NCBI RefSeq assembly: GCF_001550095.1
Contig: NZ_LRUC01000036.1
Coordinates: 1-64,000, forward strand
DNA: 64,000 bases
From: Celeribacter ethanolicus
Lineage (GTDB): Bacteria; Pseudomonadota; Alphaproteobacteria; Rhodobacterales; Rhodobacteraceae
Direction: 5' to 3'
Shown here: piece by piece, positions 38,327 to 47,662 of the stretch
Layout: each line of letters opens with the position of its first letter
Position numbering within the stretch: position 1 is the stretch's first letter
Translations under genes and position numbers: made by a program
Notes under the pieces: model-generated
Told to the model about the DNA's origin: nothing
Seen by the model: the letters and a program-made list of their open reading frames with translations, nothing else
Databases searched by the model: none

Positions 38327-38571
38327 CCGAAAATCTCATCGAAGTCGCCTCGGTTCTGGCCGCGGCCATTGCCGTCGGTCTCGGCTCTATCGGTCCCGCT
38401 TTGGGCGAAGGCCGCGCGGTGGCCGCCGCGATGGACGCCATCGCCCGTCAGCCCGAAGCCGCAGGGACGCTCAGCCGAACACTGTTCGTCGGTCTCGCGA
38501 TGATCGAGACCATGGCCATCTACGCGCTGGTGATCGCGCTTCTGGTGCTGTTCGCCAACCCCTTCGTCTGA
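38323..38571 (+). CDS. atpE: N-type ATPase c subunit (probable Na+-type site)
   Basis: An 82-residue hairpin protein: helix 1 [21 protein letters not shown], polar loop ARQPEAAG, helix 2 [25 protein letters not shown]. Ion-site candidates are E29 (in GEG), E62, T63 and Y67. They align with residues Q32, E65, S66 and Y70 of the Na+-binding Ilyobacter c ring; T67 of that site is Met here. The paired Glu (29 and 62) is characteristic of N-ATPases and suggests Na+ coupling, which is inference. Confidence 0.9.
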   Translation: MTENLIEVASVLAAAIAVGLGSIGPALGEGRAVAAAMDAIARQPEAAGTLSRTLFVGLAMIETMAIYALVIALLVLFANPFV

Positions 38572-38581
38572 GGGGCATTTT

Positions 38582-39316
38582 ATGACCATCGACTGGTGGA
38601 CCTTAGGTCTTCAGACCGTCAACGTCCTGATCCTTTTGTGGATTCTGGCGCGGTTCCTGTTCCGTCCCGTGGCGAAGATCATCGCGGAGCGTCAGGCTGC
38701 CGCGCATGCGGCGCTGGATGAGGCCGAGGCGGCGAAACACGCCGCAGAAGCCGCCCGTGCCGAAGCGGAGGCCGCCAGGCAGGCGGTTCTGAGGGAGCGT
38801 GCGGAGAAAATCGCCGAGGTGCGCAAGGACGCCGAGGCCGAGAAACAGCGCCTCATGGCAGAGGTCCAGGCCGAACTGGACAAGGCGCGCGGGCAGGCGA
38901 AAGACGAGCTGGCGCGCCAAGGCAGGGCACAGCAAGAGGCGCTGTCGGAACAGGCCGGGGTGCTGGCCGGTGACATTGCCGACCGGCTTTTGGCGCGTCT
39001 GCCGAAAGAGGCGCGCGTGGCGGGGTTCATCGACGGGCTTGTGGAGGCCGTGGCGCAATTGCCGGAGAGCACGCGGGCAGGGATCGGGTTGCACGGTCCG
39101 GTGCCGCTTCGGGCGGCGCAGATGCCGACGGAGGCAGAGATCGCCCAACTGCGCGCTGGGCTTGACACGACCCTTGGGCGCGCGGTCGAGATCGAAGTGA
39201 CGGAGGCTCCCGAACTGATTGCCGGTCTCGAACTCGACACGGCCACGGCCATCGTGCGCAACCATTTCCGCGCCGATCTGGATCGTATCACGGCGGAGGT
39301 GCGCAAGCATGACTGA
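38582..39316 (+). CDS. atpF: N-type ATPase extended b subunit (b-delta-like)
   Basis: At 244 residues it is about 80-90 longer than a normal b subunit. The N-terminal membrane helix ([25 protein letters not shown]) and the long Ala/Glu/Arg coiled coil (~30-135) are b-like. The C-terminal ~95 residues ([63 protein letters not shown]) resemble the C-terminal domain of delta subunits. The operon contains no separate delta (atpH) gene, so this extension probably supplies the stator cap on F1. That assignment is inference from pattern and absence. Confidence 0.85.
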   Translation: MTIDWWTLGLQTVNVLILLWILARFLFRPVAKIIAERQAAAHAALDEAEAAKHAAEAARAEAEAARQAVLRERAEKIAEVRKDAEAEKQRLMAEVQAELDKARGQAKDELARQGRAQQEALSEQAGVLAGDIADRLLARLPKEARVAGFIDGLVEAVAQLPESTRAGIGLHGPVPLRAAQMPTEAEIAQLRAGLDTTLGRAVEIEVTEAPELIAGLELDTATAIVRNHFRADLDRITAEVRKHD

Positions 39317-40823
39317 GACCCCGGAGAACTGGCTCGACGAGAAACGTGTGAGACTGGCGCAGACCGCTCTGGCGCCGGAGGCCGAGCCCGTCGGCTGGGT
39401 CGCTCGTGTCGCCGACGGCATTGCGCAGGTCACCGGCCTGCCGGATGTCGCGTTGGGCGCTCTCTTGCGGTTCGAGAACGGCGGCTATGCCTTTGCGCAT
39501 AGTCTCGATCGTGACGAAATCGCGGCTGTCCTGCTCGACGATACCGCCTTGGTGGCGGTGGGTGAACGGGTGTCCGACACCGGCGATGTGCTGCGTGTGC
39601 CGGTGGGAGAGGCGCTTTTGGGGCGTGTCATCGACCCATTGGGGCGCCCGATGGACGGTCGCCCCGCGCCGCAGACCACGGAAACCCTGCCGGTCGAACG
39701 CCCTGCGCCGGAGATCATCGAGCGCGATCTGGTCTCCGAGCCGCTGGAAACCGGCGTTCTGGTGGTCGACAGCCTGTTTGCGCTGGGCCGGGGTCAACGT
39801 GAGCTGATCGTCGGCGATCACGCGACGGGCAAGACCGCGCTCGCCGTTGATGCTATCGTGAACCAGAAGAACACCGATGTAATCTGCATCTACGTCGCCG
39901 TCGGTCAGCGCGCCACGGCGGTCGAGCGGGTCGTCTCCGCAGTGCGCGAACATGGCGCGCCGGAGCGGTGTATCTTCATGGTCGGCACGTCCTCTGCCCC
40001 GGCGGGTCTGCAATGGATGGCGCCGTTTGCGGGCATGACCATGGCGGAATATTTCCGCGACAAGGGGGAGGACGTTTTGATCGTGATCGACGATCTGACG
40101 CTGCATGCCGCGACACACCGCGAACTGGCTTTGCTCACCCGCGAACCGCCGGGGCGGGAGGCCTATCCCGGGGACATCTTCTACCTCCACGCCCGGCTTC
40201 TGGAACGGGCGGCGAAACTGTCGCCCGAGCTTGGCGGCGGGTCGATCACGGCGCTTCCCATCGCCCAGACCGATGCGGGCAACTTGTCGGCCTATATTCC
40301 GACCAACCTGATCTCGATCACCGACGGTCAGATCGTTCTGAACACCCATCTGTTCTCCGCCAACCAACGTCCCGCCGTCGATGTCGGGTTGTCGGTCAGC
40401 CGGGTCGGCGGCAAGGCGCAGAAACCTGCACTTCGGGCGGTATCGGGCCGGGTTCGGCTCGATTATGCGCAGTTTCTGGAACTCGAAATGTTCACCCGGT
40501 TCGGCGGGATTTCCAATGCGCGGGTCAAGGCACAGATCGCGCGCGGGGAACGCATCCGCGGCCTTCTCACCCAACCGCGCTACAGCGGCTTGCGGTTGGC
40601 CGATCAGGTGGCCTTGCTGGCCTCCCTGGCCGATGGCGCCTTGGACGAGATTGCACCGGAGGCAATCCCGGTGTTCAAGTCGCAGCTTCCCGGTTGGCTC
40701 GACCGGACAGCGCCGGAACAGGTCACGGCGGTGATGCAAAGTGGCAAGCTCGACGAGGAGGTGCGTGGCCCTCTGGTGGCGGCGGTCAAGGCGTTAGTGC
40801 AGACACTCGAGGTCCCGTCATGA
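39309..40823 (+). CDS. atpA: N-type ATPase alpha subunit
   Basis: A 504-residue non-catalytic nucleotide-binding subunit: Walker [14 protein letters not shown] (~168-180), [11 protein letters not shown], and SYIPTN-like [16 protein letters not shown] followed by the Arg finger region ([12 protein letters not shown]). The second ATGA-style coupling is lost here: its ATG lies 8 bases inside atpF. Walker A has His-Ala (GDHATGKT) where the main enzyme usually has GDRQTGKT, a mark of the divergent N-type group. Confidence 0.92.
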   Translation: MTETPENWLDEKRVRLAQTALAPEAEPVGWVARVADGIAQVTGLPDVALGALLRFENGGYAFAHSLDRDEIAAVLLDDTALVAVGERVSDTGDVLRVPVGEALLGRVIDPLGRPMDGRPAPQTTETLPVERPAPEIIERDLVSEPLETGVLVVDSLFALGRGQRELIVGDHATGKTALAVDAIVNQKNTDVICIYVAVGQRATAVERVVSAVREHGAPERCIFMVGTSSAPAGLQWMAPFAGMTMAEYFRDKGEDVLIVIDDLTLHAATHRELALLTREPPGREAYPGDIFYLHARLLERAAKLSPELGGGSITALPIAQTDAGNLSAYIPTNLISITDGQIVLNTHLFSANQRPAVDVGLSVSRVGGKAQKPALRAVSGRVRLDYAQFLELEMFTRFGGISNARVKAQIARGERIRGLLTQPRYSGLRLADQVALLASLADGALDEIAPEAIPVFKSQLPGWLDRTAPEQVTAVMQSGKLDEEVRGPLVAAVKALVQTLEVPS

Positions 40824-41659
40824 GTGAACGCTTTGCCGAGATTTCCGCGCGGATCGAGACGGTTCACAAGCTGTCGTCGGTGATCACGGCGATGCGCGGG
40901 ATCGCGGCCTCGCGGGTGCAGGACGCGCATCAGCATCTTGACAGCATCCGAACCTATGCCGCCACCATCGGCGCGGCGATCGGACAGGCGTTGACGCTTC
41001 TGCCGCCGCCCGATGCCGGGGGCAGTGCGGGCAGGACGGGCCGTAACGCGGTTCTGGTGTTCGCTGCCGAGCAGGGGTTTGCCGGGACCTATTCCGAGCG
41101 GGTGTTCGACGTGGCGAAAGGGGCGCTTTCGGAGGAGGCGGAGTTGTTCCTGATCGGGGATCGTGGCCTGTCGGTGGCGGAGGACCGGGGGCTGAGCGTC
41201 GCTTGGTCCGCGCCGATGATCCTGCATGCGGCCCAGACCGCGACGCTGGCCACGAAGATCACGGAGGCGATCTTTGCCGAACAGGGGCTCACGCGCGTCA
41301 GTCTGATCCATGCCTGTCCCGGGGGCACGGAAGAGATGAAGATTGCGATCAAAACCCTGGTGCCCTTCGATTACGGGCGCTTTCCAGAACCCAAGACACG
41401 GGTGGCACCGGAGATCACCCTGCCGCCGGGGAAACTCTTGCAAAGCCTTGTGGAAGAATACATTTTTTCCGAGTTAAGCGAGGCGGTGATGCTCTCCTTC
41501 GCGGCGGAGAACGAGGCCCGGATGCGGGCGATGATCGCGGCGCAGGAAAACACCGAGGAGACGCTGGAAGAGATGATCAAGACCTCGCGGCGGCTTCGGC
41601 AGGAAGAGATTACAGGCGAGATCGTGGAGCTTGCGACCGCAAGCCTCATGCAGGCCTGA
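40820..41659 (+). CDS. atpG: N-type ATPase gamma subunit
   Basis: A 279-residue central rotor subunit. The N-terminal helix ([34 protein letters not shown]) and C-terminal helix ([43 protein letters not shown]) are the coiled-coil shaft. The central part is diverged and somewhat shorter in conserved motifs than the usual gamma. It overlaps atpA by ATGA and closes the nine-gene set. Confidence 0.88.
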   Translation: MSERFAEISARIETVHKLSSVITAMRGIAASRVQDAHQHLDSIRTYAATIGAAIGQALTLLPPPDAGGSAGRTGRNAVLVFAAEQGFAGTYSERVFDVAKGALSEEAELFLIGDRGLSVAEDRGLSVAWSAPMILHAAQTATLATKITEAIFAEQGLTRVSLIHACPGGTEEMKIAIKTLVPFDYGRFPEPKTRVAPEITLPPGKLLQSLVEEYIFSELSEAVMLSFAAENEARMRAMIAAQENTEETLEEMIKTSRRLRQEEITGEIVELATASLMQA

Positions 41660-41671
41660 GGAGGAGGGCCG

Positions 41672-42646
41672 ATGGCCAAGACAGAGGACATCCGCGCGCG
41701 CAAACCCTTGCCCGTGCGGGAGGACATGCGGGAGATCGAACTGCCGGAGTGCCTGCCGAAATCGGAGCAGGAGGACGTGCAGGCGCCGGAGCTGATCCGC
41801 CGCATCATGGCTAGTCCGAACTATCGCCTGGCGGACGAGGACGTGGATTTCCTCAACGAAGACGAGATGCGCGGCGCGCGGCTGATGCTCGACTATCAGA
41901 AGGCGGAAATGCTGTTGCAGGAGCAGGGCATTGCCCATTCCATCGTGGTCTTTGGCGGGACGCGCATTCCGGAGCCCTACGTGGCGCGAGCGAGGGTGGA
42001 TGAACTGCGACGCGAATGTGCGGCCTGTCCCGGGGATGCGGAGCTGAAACAGAAACTCGCGATTGCCGAGCGGGTGGCGGCGAAAAGCCGGTATTACGAC
42101 GTGGCGCGCGACTTTGGGCGTCTCGTCGGTGCCGAGGAAGGACCGCACGGCAACCGTCTTGTCGTCGTCACGGGCGGCGGGCCGGGGATGATGGAGGCGG
42201 CGAACCGCGGCGCAAGCGAGGCCGGGTCGCGCACCGTGGGTCTCAATATCAACCTGCCGCGCGAACAATTCCCGAATCCCTATATCACGCCGGGCCTGTG
42301 TTTCCGGTTCCGCTATTTCGCCCTGCGCAAGCTGCATTTCCTGCTGCGCGCCCGGGCATTGGTGGTGTTTCCTGGCGGCTATGGCACGCTCGATGAGCTG
42401 TTCGAGACGCTGACCCTGATCCAGACCCGGAAAATCCGCCCCGTACCGGTGATCCTCGTTGGGCGGGACTATTGGAGCCGGGTGTTCGATGTCGATTTCC
42501 TCATGGAGGAAGGCGTGATCGACCCTGAAGACCGCGATCTGTTCTGGTTCGCGGAAGAGGCGCAGGAGATCTGGGACGACATCCTGCGCTGGTATGCGCG
42601 CACCGGGCGCGATCTCGTCGCCCCGCCTGAAAGGAGACCGGAATGA
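41672..42646 (+). CDS. LOG-family (TIGR00730-type) Rossmann-fold protein
   Basis: A 324-residue protein with a ~90-residue N-terminal extension before the Rossmann core (HSIVVFGGTRIPEP). The core contains GGGPGMMEAANRGASEAG (~168-185) and PGGYGTLDELFETLTLIQT (~235-253), the paired signatures of LOG cytokinin-riboside phosphoribohydrolases and related nucleotide 5'-monophosphate hydrolases. GAGGAGGG is the ribosome binding site and only 12 bases separate it from atpG. It overlaps the beta-CASP gene by ATGA, so the pair seems part of the ATPase transcript. Confidence 0.88.
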   Translation: MAKTEDIRARKPLPVREDMREIELPECLPKSEQEDVQAPELIRRIMASPNYRLADEDVDFLNEDEMRGARLMLDYQKAEMLLQEQGIAHSIVVFGGTRIPEPYVARARVDELRRECAACPGDAELKQKLAIAERVAAKSRYYDVARDFGRLVGAEEGPHGNRLVVVTGGGPGMMEAANRGASEAGSRTVGLNINLPREQFPNPYITPGLCFRFRYFALRKLHFLLRARALVVFPGGYGTLDELFETLTLIQTRKIRPVPVILVGRDYWSRVFDVDFLMEEGVIDPEDRDLFWFAEEAQEIWDDILRWYARTGRDLVAPPERRPE

Positions 42647-44022
42647 AAATTTCCTTCCACGGAGCCGCCCGCGAGGTGACGGGCTCGTGCCATCTGATCG
42701 AATGCGGGGGCAAGAAGATCCTTGTCGATTGCGGCATGTTTCAGGGTGGGCATGAGCTTCATGACGATAATGCCGCGGAGTTCGGATTCAATCCGAAAGA
42801 CATCGACGTGGTGTTGCTGACCCATGCCCATCTCGACCACTGCGGGCGTTTGCCCTTGCTGGTGAAACGCGGCTTTGACGGCGAGATCATCGCCACATCG
42901 GCCACCCGCGATCTGGCGCGGCTTGTGATGATGGATTCCGCGCATCTCCACGAAGAAGAGGCGCGGCGGCACCATCGTCATGGCGAGCGGGGCGGTCACA
43001 ACGAGCCGCTCTATGACACGATGGATGCGCTCGATGCGGTCGACCTGTTCGGGCGCAACGCGGCCTATCGCCAGCCGATTCATCTCTTTCCCGGCATCAC
43101 GGCGACCTATTTCGACGCGGGCCATATCCTTGGCTCCGCCTCAATCCGATTGGAGCTGTCGGAGAACGGGCGGCGCAAGGTTGTGCTGTTCTCGGGCGAT
43201 CTCGGACCACAGGAGCGTCCGCTTCTGAACAACCCGGTGCCGCCGGACGATGTCGACGTGGTGATCATGGAGACCACTTACGGCGATCGTGATCACCGCA
43301 GTCTGGAGGCCTCGGTCGAGGAGTTCTACGATGCGGTCAATGCGGCGGATGCCCGTGGCGGCAATGTCATCATCCCGACCTTTGCTTTGGAACGGGCGCA
43401 GGAATTGCTCTGGTTTCTTCGCGACGGTATGACCAAGGGGCGCATCCGGCGCTCGATGGCGGTGTTCCTCGACTCGCCGATGGCGATCTCTGCGACGCGG
43501 ATTTTCAAACGCCATCAGGATGTCATGCGCCCGGAGCTGCGCGATCAGTTTCGCGCGGGCAAGGACCCGTTCGATCTGCCGGAGCTGCATTTCACCCGTG
43601 AGGCGCAGGATTCGATGGCGCTCAACCGCATCCGTTCCGGTGCGGTGATCATGGCGGGGTCGGGCATGTGCACTGGCGGGCGGGTGCGTCACCACCTGCG
43701 TCATAACCTGTCACAGGCGGATTGTTCCGTGATTTTCGTGGGCTACGCCGCCGAGGGCACTTTGGCGCGGATCATCATCGACGGGGCGAAAGAGGTGAAA
43801 CTCTTCGGCGAGATGATCCCTGTGCGGGCGCAAATCCATACGATCAACGGATTTTCCGCCCATGCCGATGCCGACGATCTTCGGCACTGGCTGGGGCAGA
43901 CCGGCACGCCGGAACGTGTGTTCCTCGTCCATGGCGAGGCCCGCGCGATGAAGGCCTTTGCCGAGACGCTGGATGTGCCGGAGATCGAGATGCCCACCGT
44001 GGGGCAGAGTTTCGATCTCTGA
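42643..44022 (+). CDS. MBL-fold / beta-CASP RNA-metabolising hydrolase
   Basis: A 459-residue protein of the CPSF/beta-CASP type. The metallo-beta-lactamase zinc motif is THAHLDHCGRLP (~60-71). Further metal-site residues lie in FDAGHILGSASI, FSGDLG and the beta-CASP motif A METTYGDRDH. The C-terminal part contains IIMAGSGMCTGGRVRHHL-like (AVIMAGSGMCTGGR) and IHTINGFSAHADADDL with the final His motifs. Such proteins cleave RNA endonucleolytically or exonucleolytically. An insertion EEEARRHHRHGERGGHNEP near residue 105 is His-rich. It ends at a strong terminator, closing the N-ATPase region. Confidence 0.9.
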   Translation: MKISFHGAAREVTGSCHLIECGGKKILVDCGMFQGGHELHDDNAAEFGFNPKDIDVVLLTHAHLDHCGRLPLLVKRGFDGEIIATSATRDLARLVMMDSAHLHEEEARRHHRHGERGGHNEPLYDTMDALDAVDLFGRNAAYRQPIHLFPGITATYFDAGHILGSASIRLELSENGRRKVVLFSGDLGPQERPLLNNPVPPDDVDVVIMETTYGDRDHRSLEASVEEFYDAVNAADARGGNVIIPTFALERAQELLWFLRDGMTKGRIRRSMAVFLDSPMAISATRIFKRHQDVMRPELRDQFRAGKDPFDLPELHFTREAQDSMALNRIRSGAVIMAGSGMCTGGRVRHHLRHNLSQADCSVIFVGYAAEGTLARIIIDGAKEVKLFGEMIPVRAQIHTINGFSAHADADDLRHWLGQTGTPERVFLVHGEARAMKAFAETLDVPEIEMPTVGQSFDL

Positions 44023-44060
44023 GGTGAGACCGTCGACGAAAGTGGCGATGAAAAATTAGG

Positions 44061-44096
44061 CGCCCTGCCCGAATCTCCCGCGATTCCGGCAGGGCG
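44061..44096 (+). terminator. terminator closing the N-ATPase/LOG/beta-CASP operon
   Basis: CGCCCTGCC and GGCAGGGCG form a perfect 9-bp stem with an inner GAATC/GATTC stem, followed by ttgcgtttt. Confidence 0.8.
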
Positions 44097-44176
44097 TTGC
44101 GTTTTCGCCGTGAAGCCATCGGGACCGCCTTCTAATCTGGCTGCAAACCAGACTGCGAAAGGGCGAAGGCAGGACT

Positions 44177-47100
44177 ATGGCGATCTACGCATCCATTCAT
44201 CACGTCACCCATTACAAATACGATCGCAACGTCGAGCTTGGCCCCCAGATCATCCGCCTGCGCCCCGCGCCGCATTCGCGCACCCGGGTGATTTCGCATT
44301 CGCTCAAGGTGACGCCCGCCGGGCATTTCGTGAACCACCAGCAAGACCCTTACGGCAACTGGCAGTCCCGCTTCGTCTTCCCGGAACCGGTGCGCGAATT
44401 CAAGATCGAGGTCGATCTGGTCGCGGATATGACCGTCTATAACCCGTTCGATTTCTTCGTCGAGGAAAGTGCGGAACATTGGCCGTTCGAATACCCGGAC
44501 GATCTCAAGGACGATCTGGTGATCTACCGCACGCCGGAGCCCGAAGGTCCGCTTTTGGCGCAATTCATGGGCGCGCTCGATTTCCCGAAAGATGGGGAAA
44601 AGGTCCGCACGGTCGATTTCCTTGTCGGGCTGAACGCCAGGATTTCCGATTTCGTGGATTACACCATCCGCATGGAACCGGGGGTGCAGACGCCGGATGA
44701 GACGCTGTCGTGCAAATCCGGGTCGTGCCGCGACAGTTCCTGGTTGCTGGTGCAGGTGCTGCGCCATCTGGGTTTTGCCGCGCGCTTCGTCTCCGGTTAT
44801 CTCATTCAGCTCAAACCCGATCTTGAGGCGCTCGATGGGCCCTCCGGTACGGATCACGATTTCACAGACCTGCACGCCTGGTGCGAAGTCTTCCTTCCCG
44901 GTGCGGGCTGGATCGGGCTCGATCCGACTTCCGGGCTTTTGACCGGGGAAAGCCATATTCCTCTGGCTGCGACGCCGCATTATCGCAACGCAGCGCCCAT
45001 CGCCGGGGGCTTTTCCTCGGTCGGCACGCCCGAGGTCACCTTCGATTTCGACATGCAGGTCAAACGCGTGGCCGAACATCCCCGGATCACCAAACCCTTC
45101 TCGGAGGAAAGCTGGGATCGGCTCAACGCGCTGGGACACAAGGTGGACGAGGCGCTGAAAGAGGGCGACGTGCGCCTGACCATGGGCGGCGAGCCGACCT
45201 TTGTGTCGATCGACGATTTCGAGAGCGATGAATGGAATACCGCCGCCGTCGGGCCGCAAAAACGCGGATTGGCCGACAAGCTGATCCGGCGTCTCAGGGA
45301 TCGCTTTGCGCCCGGTGGTTTCCTGCATTACGGGCAGGGCAAATGGTATCCGGGCGAAAGCCTGCCGCGGTGGACCTTTTCACTCTATTGGCGTCATGAC
45401 GGCAAACCGGTCTGGAAGAATCCCGATCTGATCGCCAAGGAAGACACGCCTGCCCCCGCCGGGGCGAAAGAAGCGGGCGATTTCATGAAAAGCTTTGCGG
45501 CGAACCTTGGCGTCGATCCGGAGAATGCCCAGCCTGCTTATGAGGACCCCGGCGAGTGGATTTTGAAGGAATCGCTCCTGCCGGAAAACGTCACGCCGGA
45601 GAACAACAAGCTCAAAAACCCCGAAGATCGCGCGCGTTTCGCCCGCGTGTTCTCCCGTGGCCTGACAGAACCGTCGGGCTATGTTTTGCCGATCCAGCGG
45701 TGGCAATCGAAAGCGGGGTCGAGCTGGCTCTCCGAGCTTTGGAAAACCCGACGCGGGCATCTGTTTCTGATCCCCGGTGACAGCCCGGTGGGCTTCCGCC
45801 TGCCGCTCAATGCCTTGCCCTATATCCCGCCCGCCGCCTATCCCTATTCCTACCCCGCCGATCCGATGATGGATCACGCGCCTCTGCCGGATTTCCATGC
45901 CGCACTCGACGAACGCCGCAAAAAGGTGCGCGAAGAGATCGCCCAGATGGAACGGGAAGAGGCCGCGCGCATCGCATTGGAGGCCAAGGAGCGCGCCGAG
46001 ATGCTGCCCGAAACCACGGGCGAGCGCAGTCAGCCGGTGTCCGAGGCGCAGAGCGACGGTGTGGAACGGCAAAGGATCATGGCGCAGGGCGTCGATCCGA
46101 AAGGCGGTCAGGTGCGGACCGCGATCACCATCGAGCCGCGCGACGGACGTTTGTGCCTGTTCATGCCGCCCTGTGAGACGTTGGAGGATTATCTCGAACT
46201 GCTCGCCACGGCGGAAACCACCGCCGAGGAGCTTGGCCTGCCGATCCATATCGAGGGCTATTCCCCGCCGCACGATCCGCGTCTCAATGTCATTCGCGTC
46301 GCCCCCGATCCGGGTGTGATCGAGGTGAACATTCATCCGGCCCATAGCTGGGACGATTGTGTGGCGACGACCGAAGCGATCTATGAAGAGGCGCGCCAGT
46401 CGCGGCTTGGCGCCGACAAGTTCATGATCGACGGGCGGCACACCGGCACAGGCGGCGGCAACCACGTTGTGGTCGGTGGCGCGACGCCGTCGGACTCGCC
46501 TTTCCTGCGGCGTCCGGATTTGCTCAAGTCGCTGATCCTGATCTGGCAACGGCACCCGTCGCTGTCCTACCTGTTCTCGGGTCTGTTCATCGGCCCGACC
46601 TCTCAGGCCCCGCGCATCGACGAAGCCCGCCACGACACGCTCTACGAGCTGGAAATCGCGCTGTCGCAGATCAAACCGCCCTCCGAGGCCGCCGTGCCGC
46701 CCGCGTGGCTGGTCGACCGTCTCTTGCGCAACATGCTCACCGATGTGACCGGCAACACCCACCGGGCAGAAATTTGCATCGACAAACTGTTCTCCCCCGA
46801 TGGGCCGACCGGCCGTCTGGGCCTTGTCGAATTCCGCGGTTTCGAGATGCCGCCGGACCCGCGCATGTCTCTGGCGCAGCAGCTTCTGTTGCGCGCCATC
46901 ATCGCGCGCTGTTGGAATGTGCCCATTGAGGGCAAGCCGGTGCGCTGGGGCACGGTGCTGCACGACCGCTTCATGTTGCCGCATTACCTCTGGGATGACC
47001 TGCTCTCGCTTCTGGCCGATCTCAAACATCACGGGTTCGACATGGACCCGGAATGGTACAAGGCGCAGGCCGAGTTCCGTTTCCCCTTCTGCGGTCAGAT

Positions 47101-47632
47101 CGAAGCGGAAGGCGTGCATCTTGAGGTCCGCCAAGCACTTGAGCCTTGGCATGTGCTGGGCGAAACCGGCGCCATCGGCGGCACGGTGCGTTACACGGAC
47201 AGCTCCGTCGAGCGACTTCAGGTCAAGATGACGACGCTGCATCAGGACCGCTATCGGATCATGTGCAACCGCCGCCCCGTGCCTTTGGCGAAAACCCAAA
47301 CCTCCGGTGTTTCGGTCGCGGGCGTTCGGTTCAAAGCCTGGCAACCGCCTGAAGCGCTGCACCCGGTGTTGCCGGTCAATGCGCCGCTGCATTTCGACAT
47401 TTATGACGATTGGAGCGGGCGTCCGATTGCGGGCTGTACCTATCACGTCGCGCACCCTGGCGGGCGGAACTACGACACCTTCCCCGTCAATGGTAACGAG
47501 GCAGAGGCGCGGCGTCTGGCGCGGTTCGAACCTTATGGCCATACCCCCGGAAGCTATACGCCGGGAACCGAAGTGCCGCACCCGGAGTTCCCCTTGACGC
47601 TTGACCTCAGACGGCCCATTGGGCTCATCTGA
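44177..47632 (+). CDS. transglutaminase-like protein with DUF2126 C-terminal region
   Basis: A 1151-residue cytoplasmic protein with no signal peptide. An N-terminal bacterial transglutaminase domain opens with [32 protein letters not shown]. Its catalytic triad is intact: C184 in SGSCRDSS, H233 in [10 protein letters not shown]249 in GLDPTSG. After residue ~320 comes DUF2126 ([75 protein letters not shown]), conserved but of unknown activity. It is the first gene of a three-gene operon with a circularly permuted ATP-grasp/alpha-E protein and another transglutaminase. Such operons have been predicted to make, attach or cleave peptides; no substrate is known. Confidence 0.9.
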   Translation: MAIYASIHHVTHYKYDRNVELGPQIIRLRPAPHSRTRVISHSLKVTPAGHFVNHQQDPYGNWQSRFVFPEPVREFKIEVDLVADMTVYNPFDFFVEESAEHWPFEYPDDLKDDLVIYRTPEPEGPLLAQFMGALDFPKDGEKVRTVDFLVGLNARISDFVDYTIRMEPGVQTPDETLSCKSGSCRDSSWLLVQVLRHLGFAARFVSGYLIQLKPDLEALDGPSGTDHDFTDLHAWCEVFLPGAGWIGLDPTSGLLTGESHIPLAATPHYRNAAPIAGGFSSVGTPEVTFDFDMQVKRVAEHPRITKPFSEESWDRLNALGHKVDEALKEGDVRLTMGGEPTFVSIDDFESDEWNTAAVGPQKRGLADKLIRRLRDRFAPGGFLHYGQGKWYPGESLPRWTFSLYWRHDGKPVWKNPDLIAKEDTPAPAGAKEAGDFMKSFAANLGVDPENAQPAYEDPGEWILKESLLPENVTPENNKLKNPEDRARFARVFSRGLTEPSGYVLPIQRWQSKAGSSWLSELWKTRRGHLFLIPGDSPVGFRLPLNALPYIPPAAYPYSYPADPMMDHAPLPDFHAALDERRKKVREEIAQMEREEAARIALEAKERAEMLPETTGERSQPVSEAQSDGVERQRIMAQGVDPKGGQVRTAITIEPRDGRLCLFMPPCETLEDYLELLATAETTAEELGLPIHIEGYSPPHDPRLNVIRVAPDPGVIEVNIHPAHSWDDCVATTEAIYEEARQSRLGADKFMIDGRHTGTGGGNHVVVGGATPSDSPFLRRPDLLKSLILIWQRHPSLSYLFSGLFIGPTSQAPRIDEARHDTLYELEIALSQIKPPSEAAVPPAWLVDRLLRNMLTDVTGNTHRAEICIDKLFSPDGPTGRLGLVEFRGFEMPPDPRMSLAQQLLLRAIIARCWNVPIEGKPVRWGTVLHDRFMLPHYLWDDLLSLLADLKHHGFDMDPEWYKAQAEFRFPFCGQIEAEGVHLEVRQALEPWHVLGETGAIGGTVRYTDSSVERLQVKMTTLHQDRYRIMCNRRPVPLAKTQTSGVSVAGVRFKAWQPPEALHPVLPVNAPLHFDIYDDWSGRPIAGCTYHVAHPGGRNYDTFPVNGNEAEARRLARFEPYGHTPGSYTPGTEVPHPEFPLTLDLRRPIGLI

Positions 47633-47662
47633 GGTATCTGACGACGAGACCGGACTTTCGCA

